From Armillaria gallica (taxonomy: Eukaryota; Basidiomycota; Agaricomycetes; Agaricales; Physalacriaceae), in contig JBANDB010000001.1 of the NCBI GenBank assembly GCA_037576215.1, forward strand, positions 4,402,001 to 4,466,000: a stretch of 64,000 nt of DNA. The letters run 5' to 3'. Of the stretch, positions 36,243 through 46,569 are shown one piece after another. The translations under genes were made by a program, and so were the position numbers. Numbering within the stretch: position 1 is the stretch's first letter; each line of letters starts with the position of its first letter. The notes beneath the pieces are model-generated. The model was not told the DNA's origin, searched no databases, and saw only the letters and a program-made list of their open reading frames with translations.

Positions 36243-36723
36243 TGTAAAAGATGACAATCACAGGGTATGTTAAACTTAGTTTTTACAACTCATTACAATT
36301 TCTTATGACTCTTACAATTCTTTATGACTCATGCATACTCTTATGACTCTTGATTACTCTGATATGACTTGACTTGACCATTTATAACTTCATTATGACT
36401 CATAAATAATTATAGCCATTAGTATATAAAGGCAGAAGTAGCTAGCAATAGAACAACTTTTCTACCCTAACTTCGAACTCTCTTGAACAAGAAATAGGAC
36501 CTGTGTCAGGCCTGAGAGAACAATAACTGGATACAAAAACCCAGCAATAACCAGCAATCTTCAAGCATATCAAGCCCTATTGAACATTGAACTCAAGTGT
36601 ATGCTTGAACCTAGCCTCATAACACACCACCAATAAATCAGCAAACATCCATTAAGATAAATGAGAGTATTAACCAATTGAATTAAAGCTATGCACCTTA
36701 TGACAAGTACATCTGGCTTTACA
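36243..36723. repeat. Solo LTR (481 bp) with perfect 5-bp target duplication
   Basis: Insert TGTAAAAG...GCTTTACA is flanked by GTCTG at 36238-36242 and 36724-36728, splitting the integrase-to-chromodomain linker (GGKV/WLD). It carries ATGACTCTT-like repeats and a TATA-like TATATAAAGGC near 36424. Confidence 0.85.
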
Positions 36724-37425
36724 GTCTGGCTTGACACCATGAACCTAAAGCTCGCCCATCCCAAGAAGAAACTGGATGATAAATGAACCAGACTCTTCAA
36801 AATCACCACAAAGAAGGGGCACATCAGCCTACACCTTGAAACTCCCTGCCAACTGGCACATTCACCTGACCTTCAATGAGGTCCTCCTTACTCTGTATGT
36901 TTCCCCAGCATTCCCAAACAAGGAACAGCCACCACCACCACTGCCCGACCTAGTAAATAGACAAGAAGCCTATGAAGTCAAAAAGGTTCTCGACAGTCAA
37001 CTCTGCAAAACCTGCAAACACAAAGAGGAAGGACCTAATATGGTCACTGACTACTTTGTCAAGTGGAAATGCTATGGACCCAAGTCCAACAGCTGGGTAT
37101 GAGAGGACCAGATAGATGCAGATGAGCTAATTGAAGAATTTCTGGTGAAACACATTGATCTTGTCATCACAGACCATCCTCAGTTCACCATCATTATTGA
37201 TGCAGAACACAAAAACTGGGACTCAGCGGGGCCATGAGACAAGTGGCTATACCTAATTAAGCCATTTCACCCAGCTATTGAATTCTAATACTATGAAAGG
37301 GATGTATCATATTTATCAGCGCTTATTGACATATACTGGGAGGAGGTTCTCAAAGACCAGGAGAACGACAGTGGAGGGGAATGTTCTTAACAGCAGTCAG
37401 GATGCCTGCCTTAATAAGGGGATAA

Positions 37426-37870
37426 TGTTACTATTTTTCCATTTCTTTTATCTAAGTGCCTCAGCATCTATCTTATCTTCAGTGCTTAGCTTATCTTGAT
37501 CTTATCTATAGGTGTCTGGACTAGTCACCATGACAATACTGAACAACTTTCACAATTGTGCTATGGCTCACTGTCAATGCTTGCCTACACCATTGTTTTT
37601 ATTGTTTCATACATGGATGCATACTACAGACTTATATTTAGAACTCTTGGCATTAGTATATAAGTAGCATAGCTCTCACTGTATATTCCTCAGCTTTGAG
37701 CTAAAGTTTAATCATACTGAACTTTGCATGACTGCTCAAGCTATCACCTAGATCTAAGACTTAGTTCTGATTCTACAGTCCAGATGACTGGAGACTCAGT
37801 TGGTGATTGTCCAAACACAAGACAGCCAGCTGTTTACTCTTATTTAGAGTACCAGAGTTTGGGTCTAACA
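37426..37870 (+). repeat. Gypsy 2 3' LTR
   Basis: TGTTACTA...GTCTAACA, 445 bp, preceded by the polypurine tract AATAAGGGGATAA. Shares CTAAGTGCCTCAGCATC, TATATAAGTAGCATAGC and the 3' end with the LTR at 31402. A third, inverted copy is split between 43496 and 46458. Confidence 0.85.
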
Positions 37871-37989
37871 AACTGGAAGTTGAACCCAGCTTTTGCACTT
37901 AACGGGAACATGCACTGACTGATAAACTACTAGGAATGTCCTTACATTGCAAATATAATACCCTTTTCAGTGTGTGTTGGTCATCTTCA

Positions 37990-38670
37990 GACCTATACAG
38001 CTGCTTTCTTTGCCTTTTCACTGTCTTGACTGCATAAACTCAACTGCAACCTTCAGATGCAGTCACAAAATATTCACTTCTCTCTCACAGCACTGTAGAC
38101 TATTGACTGCAGCATCCAGTGTCAATTTCAAGGCTTTTTCAAAGACCTTGAATTTGCCACAAACCAGCTTTCCTCTATAGCCCAACTGCAAAAAGAGTGA
38201 AGTTGCTTTACATTCAAGGAATTGTGAGGATCTATATAGGGCACAGGTCAGCATCATACTCACCAAATTGCATTATTCTAATCTGGTTGCATAAGCACAC
38301 TGAAGGGATGGTCATAAATTTGTGTTGCACCATAGTTCTTCATATGCTAATGGCAATCTGCATGTTGGTGAGTGGCCCTCATTTTGCCTTTCCTTCTCTC
38401 ACATATACAGGTCATTCTATGAATAAAATTATTGAGAATATTATCAACAGATTTCATATCATTTCTAGAGACTGAGTACAGCTCATTGTTCAAACTTCCA
38501 GCAATCATTGGCCTTTATTCTTTTTATAGATATATTCCTGGATGGGATTGTCATGGCCTGTCTATCGAAAACAAAGCACTAAAGGACCTCAGAGTTTGTC
38601 ATTTCCTACTACCACTGAAGACATCTGCCCATGTCATTAAAGACAGATTCAAGGTCACTCACACCATCTA
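37990..38670 (+). pseudogene. Mitochondrial isoleucyl-tRNA synthetase, N-terminal relic copy A
   Basis: Pieces of a class I IleRS: YANGNLHVG ending an exon, a short intron (GTGAGTGG...ACAG), then HSMNKIIENIINRFHI (38335-38465), and YIPGWDCHGLSIENKALKDL (38530-38590). This is the HIGH-motif region (HVGH) and the P-G-W-D-C-H-G-L block. The rest of the enzyme is absent and the upstream part is out of frame. It is the CpG-poor counterpart of the relic at 50.7-51.2 kb. Introns are kept, so it is a DNA-level copy. Confidence 0.8.
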
Positions 38671-39670
38671 ACATTTGTTCAGCTGTCTGTAACATTACTG
38701 CTGTCATGCTCACAGCATGTCTAAGGGTGTAATTTGCAAAATATCATACCTTACATGTTAGCAATACAGATGCATAGCAAGCAAACTAACAGTGCAAGCA
38801 ACATGTGAAGAAGCAAGATCATTAAGGCAGAAAGCTCTATGATAGAAAAAGAAGCAATGGAATTCAAACATAAGGACTTTGTCATGGCACTGTACCTTAC
38901 AGGCATGCACAGCCATAAGGCTGAAGAGCTTGCTCACTTGCTGAACAATCTGTTTGCATTAGAGAATTCAGCCTCAGTGGGATGTGCTTGCATATGGGCT
39001 GAGACTAATTTAGATAACTACATGTCTGTAATCTATGACATGTGGTCCCTGAAGATCTGGAGAAATGATATCATGTATGAAATAATCAAGAGAACCTGGG
39101 CATGGCCTAGAAACAGGTCTCAGCTAATGAAAGTAGCAAATGGGCTCAATGTCTGAAGCCTTCTCTGGTTACCAAGCCTAGAATATGATGCTGTCACCTT
39201 CAGAGCAGACCCAAAAACTGAATACAAAATATAATCAGTGATTGAGAATTAAGCAGCTATTGAATGCATGCCTGCAGGCTACTCTGCTGCTTGGGCAAGT
39301 GATGTAGACATCACTTAGCCCTTTTTGAGACTATTAAAAGAGAAGCAAGTGGTGCTCTGCCAAAAGTGCTGTGCCAGTTTGGAATCTAGCAGCAAGTCAT
39401 ACTTAGCAAGCTCACTGACTAAACTTGGTCATTTTGCAGGTCTGTGTATCTGTGTGTATTGTCTATTGAAATATCCTTTGCCTTGAGGGTTGTGTGGTTC
39501 ACTGTGCTCTCTTGTAAAAGCTTCAAGAAAACAGAGAATTTGAGATCAGCTTGATAATTATATATTGTTGTGTGCATTGTTCTAGTGAGCTTGCTAAGAT
39601 ATATTGAGATACTGTCAGTGCACAAGCAGAATTAAATTCATTTCTCCCCTCTGCACTTATAGAGATTGTA

Positions 39671-39717
<47 letters not shown>

Positions 39718-42487
39718 ATATGTGTGTATATGTGTAATGAGATTGAGTGTAAGTTAAGTGTGTGTTTATACTAGGCCACTCTTAGTTTCATGGGTGCCCA
39801 TAACCAGCCTTATCACTGGGCAAGTAGCTTTCTTATACCAATTCAAATTACCTCTTTTAGCCCTCAGAGGAGGAGTCTTCAATCTCAAACACTCATACAA
39901 TTGCCACACCCTGAACTGGTACTTGAAGATCCAGGGGCTGATCTTCATCCTTTCTATCTTCATCAATTATTCTCATTGTCAATGCTTGATTCACTATGAC
40001 CACACTCTTATTCATTACTACCACAATGCCAATCTTAGTAATCTGGAGCATCTCAATTGAGACTTGCAATTTGAGAAAATTCCAAACTTTGGCAGAATAG
40101 TAAATGTCATCTGGGCAACCAACACTTCACTGCAAATGGTCTAAAGGGTAAACCTCAACAAGGAACAGCCTTAGATTAGCAAAGGGTCAGAAGTCTTCAT
40201 TGAGTATCTGAGTGGGTGGAAGTTAGTACCAGTCAAAGCAAAGTTGGTTTAGTTGGTGTTGAGGACAATGTTTTTCCTAAGAGAGATCAGGGCCTGCACA
40301 GTGAAAGAGCCAGCCCATTTCTGCTTCTACTCATTGCATAAAATATGGTTCCCTGACAACTCTCACTTTGCTTTGCAGGCTGCCTGCATTATTACAAGAG
40401 CTAAAAGAGATGACACTATGAACCTCATTCATAATCTACCACATTGATATGTGGCTACTCACACTCCTGTCCATCAAGCTCTGTTGACCACTCTGTTACT
40501 ACCCTTCTCTTGTATGGAGCCAAAGGGAAAACTGATCCCTTTACTAATGACTGGCTCTGTTTCAGCCAAGCATTGCAAGGAAGTTACTTCCAATCTGAAG
40601 ACTAGGTGACAGATCATCAAGATCCTACAGAATGACTCCTGAAAGGAAGGAGGAGGTAACAGTTACTCATGTGTCAACTTTCAAACTGATTGATGCCTTG
40701 TCTATTCCTAGCAATGTGGAGTGTTCCACTCAACTAACGACTGGGAATAACTCATGCAAGTGTCATTCATATAATCTTACAAAGTACCATTCACTAACTT
40801 CCATTCCTTTAGTGCCTTCCTCCTGCAATGAAGTTTTGATCCTAGAGTCTGACAATGCTGCATCTCAATCCTCTGAAGGAAGTGGAGACATGTTCATCTC
40901 ATATGGCTCTTAGTCTGTAGAGGAAGAACTAGAGTCACTAAGCTCAGGGCCTCCAGACTTGGGAACAGTCTCTCATTCCCTGCAATTGCCACCCATCACT
41001 AACCTTGAGCTAGTGAGAATAGAAGAAGAACAACTGCACCCTATCATCAACAGTCGAATCCTCAGTTACAACTAACAACCTTATGTAGCAGGAGATAGAA
41101 ATTGTTGAACAGGGGAGCCTAATAAAGAGTTCTTACAAGACACTAGTAACTGGAAGTCTTCTGAAGTTCTCTATCTCTTACTGCTTAAGCACAGATACTT
41201 GCTCACTACTGGAGGACCAGCTGCAGCAATGAAAGGATGAGTGAATGTTAATCCAGGGAATTTGACTACTGTCAAAAAACTCTTACAATGCTGCCTTGCC
41301 CACTAAGTTTTGTTCACATTAGAGGTCCCTGCTTCCACTGTCACACTATTCCAGAAACCATTAGAAGACTACCCTATGAGTAGTTGTTTTGTCACTGACA
41401 TACCTTTTATGCCTGGATTTCATAAACCTAGACTGGATGATTGCCTGAGACTAGTGATCTTATATGTGAACTACTGTTGAAAAGTGTTGGGAATCATGTC
41501 CAGAATAAACACCAGAGCTTATAGATCTCTGGGAGAAACTATGGGATGGGTGGTTCAAGCAGTCACAGAAAATGAAATAGTCACTAAGCTGTTCAAAGAA
41601 CCCTCCTGCATTGCAAGCCATCTCTTCCAATTTGAAGTGTTACCAGCTGCTCTGGAAAGAAAGGAATACCTCATCACTGAAGCAACAACTACCAAAGAGG
41701 AAATGGCTTTTATTGGCTTCATTCCTGGCAATAACAGAAAGGGTTCTCATGCTCTACTGCCTACTGTATGCATTCTCCAATGTGTCATGAAAGACTTCCA
41801 CCATTTATAGACTAAAGAAGCGAAAGCACTGATGAAAAAGCAATGGACTGATATTCTTAAAGGAGAAGCTGAAGTGTTGATAGAAGAAGAATGGGGTCAC
41901 TAGATTACTCAATTTAATCAAAAACAGAGTTTGACTGCTATTTACAACTATGGCCAGTACAAAGAAGACTACAGTGTTGACTTGTTCAATGTCACCTACC
42001 CTTGCAATTGAACAATGATTCTGTTAAAGGATTTAATCATCTCCAAGAAATTCCAAAGATATTTAGCTGCCTACTAAAGTCTCAGGAGTGGGGGGCTATA
42101 TAATAGGTTATAAAAATAGCCTCCTTTTAGTCATCATGAGTTGCAATGACTGGGTATGATTACTTAGTGAATCAGGAATATTTATAGTAGATGACTCCTG
42201 ATAACTTTAGCTTACTCATACTTTAGTATATAAGTAGCTAGAGTACCATTGAATGGATATCTTCTTTTTACCCTCAAAACCTTTTAAGTGTGATAATCCT
42301 ACTATTGGACCTAGGTCAAGCCAGGGAATATCATGACCTAGAGATTGTGAATATCAAGACTCATATCCTTCCATAGACCTTACATGTACCAGAATCCTTG
42401 TCAGCACACCACTGACATTCATGCAACTCAATACATACTATCAACAATGTCTTGCTAGGTCACCAGTTGAACTTGAAGCATACAAGA
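38671..42487 (+). other. Long degenerate region with unidentified coding-like stretches
   Basis: CpG-poor DNA with plus-strand fragments of protein-like composition but no family I know: 38839-39156 (YLTGMHSHKAEELAHLLNNL), 39758-40447 (broken by several stops), and 41484-41810 (INTRAYRSLGETMGWVVQ ... YLITEATTTKEEMAFIGFIP). They share orientation and may belong to one large decayed gene or transposon ORF of 2-3 kb. I assign no function. Confidence 0.4.
39668..39737. repeat. Microsatellite (TG)n(TA)n
   Basis: A TG run followed by a TA run and mixed TGTGTATA units. Simple sequence with no sign of function. Confidence 0.95.
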
Positions 42488-42856
42488 TATTGTGAGTTCT
42501 TTGTAGAGTCAGTGTACTCTTTGTAAAACTTTGGTTCTTTGTCACAAGTGTATGTGCTTGTGTTGTAATCAAGTTCATGCACTCTAGAGCAATTATGCTT
42601 TTTGCAGACCTCTAGGTCTTTGATTGTTTGATTGCTAAAAGCTTCTCTAGTAAAAGCCTTACCAGCTCTCCTAAATGAAGTTGTTTTAAAGCAGACTCAA
42701 TTGATTATTGATATCTAAGTACATTACAAGTGCTTCTACTATACTCACCCTCAAACTTAACATTGGTGATTGTGTGTGTGTGTGATTTAATATCTAGATT
42801 GACAGTTTAGACACTTGTTACATTTGCATGCTGCCTGTTACTGAGCATATCAGCAG
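42488..42856. repeat. 5'-truncated second copy of the 27347-29001 repeat
   Basis: Matches 28525-29001, including TGTGAGTTCTTTGTAGAGTC, the (TG)n run (42772-42784) and the end CATATCAGCA. Most differences are CpG in the first copy versus TpG/CpA here (for example GTCCGTG versus GTTCATG). Confidence 0.8.
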
Positions 42857-43044
42857 GAGAGAGAGCTGTGATGAGCCCTAGGCCTATACTGAGAGGTCAG
42901 TCAATTGACAGTCTAAATATATCACAATGTCTGTCAATTGACAATAATTGATATATCAGACTGCCTGCTACAGGTGGAGCAGTAACATTCAATTATATCC
43001 ATGTATTGTCAGCTAAGTTCACTGCTAAGTACTGGGGACAGGGT
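42857..43044. other. Short gap
   Basis: Contains two TGTCAATTGACA-like palindromes near 42900 and 42935. No gene seen. Confidence 0.4.
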
Positions 43045-43455
43045 TCAAGGATAGTAGAAAGGAAATTGGGATGCTGGTATGACAGCAGGTATGAGAATTC
43101 CTGGACTGGTGAAAGGTCGGCTTTCTGAAACACTGCCTTTGTCTGATTGCAGATTGATTTCTTCTCTTGGCTGGTCATCAAGCCCAGGGAGGTTGTGGAT
43201 TGGCAATACCCTGATACTTGGTATAGATGTGGTTTTGGTGGTGAGGAGATGAACCTGCTGGGGCCTGCATGAGGGAAGTGGGACATTATGAAAAGGGAAA
43301 GATAGAGTGTTAGGATGGAGGTATTGATTGATGTTAAGGAAGTTGGAGATAGCTGGGTTTGATTGATGGGAGAGCCAGAATAATCCTGCAATTATACTGA
43401 TCACTATGACTCTGAGGACAACTGTGGTGATGAGGGTGCTGGTGTCAATTGGCAT
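43045..43455 (-). CDS. 136-residue ORF with one N-terminal membrane segment, next to inverted Gypsy LTR
   Basis: The minus-strand ATG at 43455 opens MPIDTSTLITTVVLRVIVIS and continues IIAGLFWLSHQSN, a single hydrophobic segment, then a Pro/Ser-rich region to a stop at 43045. I do not recognise it. It starts 41 bases downstream (minus strand) of the inverted LTR end at 43496, the place where the leader and gag of that element would begin. It may therefore be a gag-side remnant or a chance frame in element DNA. Confidence 0.35.
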   Translation of the reverse strand: MPIDTSTLITTVVLRVIVISIIAGLFWLSHQSNPAISNFLNINQYLHPNTLSFPFHNVPLPSCRPQQVHLLTTKTTSIPSIRVLPIHNLPGLDDQPREEINLQSDKGSVSESRPFTSPGILIPAVIPASQFPFYYP

Positions 43456-43635
43456 GGAGGCTCTGTTTAAAAAGCAAAAAAAGCTTTGAGCTAATTGTTA
43501 GACCTGAACTCTGGTATTTCAAACAAGAGTAAATAAACAGCTGTCTCACATTCTGACAATCTCTGATTGAGTCTCAAGACATCTGGACTGTAGAGTCAGG
43601 ACTAAGTCTTAAACTTAGGTGATGGGTTTAAGTGG

Positions 43636-44515
43636 TGTACTATATCACATCTATGTGTGCACTAAATTATGGCTTCCATCTTGATACAGCAACAAAGTGC
43701 CATGCTATAATCATTTTCACTCACTACTCCTTCAGTCTCACTTATCTACTGCTCAAAAACGGAATTCCTGCAGAATCTTCCCAGGCAACCACCCATCTAT
43801 TACACATTTGCCAAATGATGCACCATCCACCAGGTCATATGCTATCTGCCATGGAACCACCTGTTTCATAGGTATTTGACTAGCCTGGGCTCCAGAAGCA
43901 GACAGCTATCAACCTGAAGCACCCAGTGGATGGCAGAAGGTTTATCCTTGAAGAGCAGACAAATTAGCTGATGGTGGATAGCTATATATGGCTATTCTCA
44001 AACCAAACCAGATGCAGAAGGTGTTGCAGAATCTGCTCAACTATGCTGGAGTAGCTCACAAGGAGATTTTAGTGTGCCAGTTCATGTCAAATATCAGCTT
44101 TAAAGGATATATTCAGGGCTATTGGAGCGGGTTGGTGCAGGAGCAGGAGCAGGGAGCTGATTCAGATCTGCTACTATATAAGCATGCATAATGTACTTAG
44201 AACTCAGTTAGTCTCACTTGCTTAAAGCACACTAAAGAAATAAATTCTACTACTCTCCTAAGCATATCTAGCTGCCTCCGAGCCTAATATTGCAAGCAGA
44301 TTGCCAAGAATTCTCCTCTTTTCTCTATCTTCACACAACTGTTCTCTGTTCAGCATCCTAAGCAAGTGCTTGGACTACTTCTCTCTATTGTATTCACAAA
44401 TGAAGCAGATTCTATCAAATCCCTTCAGAGCAGGTGGTAACTCTCCTTGCACATACAAAAAATCTTGCAAACACAGACACAACTTTCTCTTACCAGAGAG
44501 TTTGCTAGCCATACA
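43636..44515. repeat. Solo LTR (880 bp) nested in the inverted Gypsy LTR
   Basis: TGTACTAT...GCCATACA flanked by GTGG (43632-43635 and 44516-44519). It contains a TATA-like CTATATAAGCATGC near 44175 followed by typical LTR R/U5-like sequence. This is a family distinct from the other solo LTRs here. Confidence 0.75.
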
Positions 44516-44744
44516 GTGGTTGAGCAAGTTCAGTATGATTAAACTTTAGCTCAAAGCTGGGGCTTCAGAGCATTACAGGTCCTACTTAAATACTATTGCC
44601 AAGAGTTCTAAATATAAGTCTGTAGCTAATTGTTGTACAGCAATCATGTGTATAACAATGAAAACAAGGATGAAGGCAAGCAATCTTTGTGAGCCATAGT
44701 ACAATTGCTGAAGTTGCTTGGTAAGGTCATGACAACCAGTCTGG

Positions 44745-46375
44745 TGATGAGCCTAGACTTCCATGGCAATGGCAACACCCAAAACTCGGTGAGAGCTTAG
44801 GCAATTAACATAGCAACACAGCAATCAAGGCAATGTGTTTGTGAGTGGTTCGGTGCACCTCTGTGCAGTCAATTTCTCAATAACGCAAGATACACTGCAA
44901 CTTTTCAGTCAGCAAAGTAGTACTCTTGGTCAAGGAGTACTAATAGATGTTGGCTGTAAGCTGGGAAAGATCTCAATAAACGAGATGGGACGGAATCTGG
45001 TATGACTTGAATACCAAGAAACCGTGATAGAAACTGCAAAAATGGTCTAGAAACCTCGAAAATGGATCTAGAAATTGTAGCAACGGTTGAGAAAACATGG
45101 GGAGAGACTGGAAATTGTAGCAATGCTCTAGAAAACGTGGGGAGGGACTGGAAATCATGTGGAAGGGCTAGAAATTGTGGCAATGGACTGGGAGACGTTG
45201 AAATAGCCTAGTAAACGTGGCTTAGGGTGTACCTAATATTGTGAGTCAAAACAATAGCAATAAACATATGGAGACTGCAAGAAACTGGTAGAAATCGTAG
45301 CAACTGAGGTGCTGAGTGGGGTGCTGCGGCAATAGATGCACAGCAACTCTGAACAATGATAAAGATGAGGGTGATCCTATGGAGCTGAACTGGGCCTACA
45401 CAGAGGCAATACTGAACTGGGCGATGAAAATGATGGCGATGTAGAAGGTGAAAGTGATGAAACAATCCTATGTGGTGAAAGTGAAGCGATGTTGTGGCAT
45501 TAAAAGACAAAAGCAAGTTATTGATGCAAGATTTTGTGTATTAGTGCAACCAACAATGTTTAAGGAGTAAAGCAAGTGGTGGGGAATAACTTGGAGTAAC
45601 TGTAGCTGACTGGTAATGCCATAGCCTCGTCAACTGGGTAAGTACTAGCTCTAAAAATGCGGTATCTACTTAGTTTTTATACTACAAGTACAATTTTATA
45701 AATAGAATATTCTTCGAAGCCTTAGTAAGGCTGTAAGTCCTTGGCTTTTGTAATAGCCATAGTAAACATATGGTATCTGTGGTTCTAAAGTAACAGCAAG
45801 TCCTTGATGTTGCTGTGTATGGATGTGAACTGTGTGGTTTTATTTGAGCGATGAGCAGATTATAAGGTGCTGTGTAGCTGCAGATTATTGAGCTGCAGTT
45901 GCCATGCTGAGGTGTATGTGTGGGGCAATGATAATTTGAAGTCTTGGCACTGTAACAGCCTTAGTAAATGTGGTCTATAGTTGCCGTAGCTGTAATTATT
46001 GTAGCTGGGAGGGTACTTGCGTCAATCACATCATTTCATTAAATGATTGATAGGCACATCAACCAGATGCTTCTGAGTGATGTAGCAACCCCGTTTTAGG
46101 ATGATTGTCAATCAAAGGTGCCTTGCCGTGATGAGATACGGTAATTGTGATGCGAGGCGAGCTGGGAAGGATAACGGAGTGCGTGAGGAGTGGATGTCAT
46201 GGTTTTAGGACTGTCTCTGAATGTTTGTGGCTTATACTGCGAAAATCCATGGTATTATCAAGTGTTGGCAGTGTTATGGAGTGTGTGAGGATTATAATGG
46301 CGTCATTTCAAAGGTATTGGGTGATGAATGGATAAATCCGCGAATTCTGAGCATACAGAGCCTGGAGGCTCATCA
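44745..46375. mobile_element. TIR element copy B (about 1.6 kb) nested in the inverted Gypsy LTR
   Basis: Ends TGATGAGCC (44745) and GGCTCATCA (46375) are perfect inverted repeats. Flanks CTGG (left) and CCGG (right) fit a 4-bp target duplication differing by one CpG-to-TpG change. The interior has short tandem GAAATTGTAGCAATGG-like units (45050-45180) and no transposase frame. Same terminal family as copy A. Confidence 0.7.
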
Positions 46376-46569
46376 CCGGGCATCTATAGATAAGATAAGT
46401 GCTGAAGATAAGATAGACACTGAGGCACTTAGATAGAGAAAATAAAAAAATTGTAACAGAAGTGTTTCAGGTTATGTAAGTTGTAATCGTAGTGAATAAC
46501 ATGATTCTTATTAAACACTAAAAAAAGGAGTATCTGTATTATGATTATGATGAGTTTCTGCTTTATATT

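Larger units (their letters stand above)
31796..37870 (+). mobile_element. Gypsy (chromovirus) element 2: protease end, RT, RNase H, integrase, chromodomain, 3' LTR
   Basis: Frames in order: YDWLRRHNLLINWKTRN (protease end), EMVPEWTWDFKDLFDKDNFD and PSKSPMASPFFFIKK (RT start), KYFLKLDV, then after an insertion FGLTNSPATFQWMMNDIFKN, IHLNNILIMSKT (RT active site), YLGVIISKGSIRMD and LLRFTNFYRWFIKGYSKIF. RNase H follows (34050-34260), then integrase zinc (AGHPGIEKMKELVL), a solo LTR, and the integrase core (SVDMVIDLPNCQGYNTILVI, MPQVVISDRGPQFIS). Another solo LTR precedes KLAHPKKKLDD and the chromodomain (YEVKKVLDSQLCK ... YFVKWKCYGPKSNSWV). Stops and frame changes are common. RT catalytic Asp-Asp reads Asn-Asn. 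The gag region is absent. Confidence 0.85.
43496..46458 (-). repeat. Inverted Gypsy LTR, third copy, split by two insertions
   Basis: The LTR seen at 31402 and 37426 recurs on the minus strand in three pieces: 43496-43635 (TGTTAGACC end), 44516-44744 (TATA-side, CTTTAGCTCAAAGCTG) and 46376-46458 (the start TGTTACAA, with AGTGCCTCAGTGTC). The two gaps are a solo LTR and a TIR element. No matching target duplication is visible at the outer ends. Confidence 0.8.

Noticed and set aside
26334..37425. Reading TGA/TAG within transposon frames as recoded sense codons (variant genetic code)
   Set aside because: The intact genes at 51-64 kb use standard stops, and the stops sit where CGA, CAA/CAG or TGG would mutate by C-to-T or G-to-A change.
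39668..39737. (TG)n(TA)n tract as a possible origin or Z-DNA element
   Set aside because: An ordinary microsatellite; nothing nearby supports a function.
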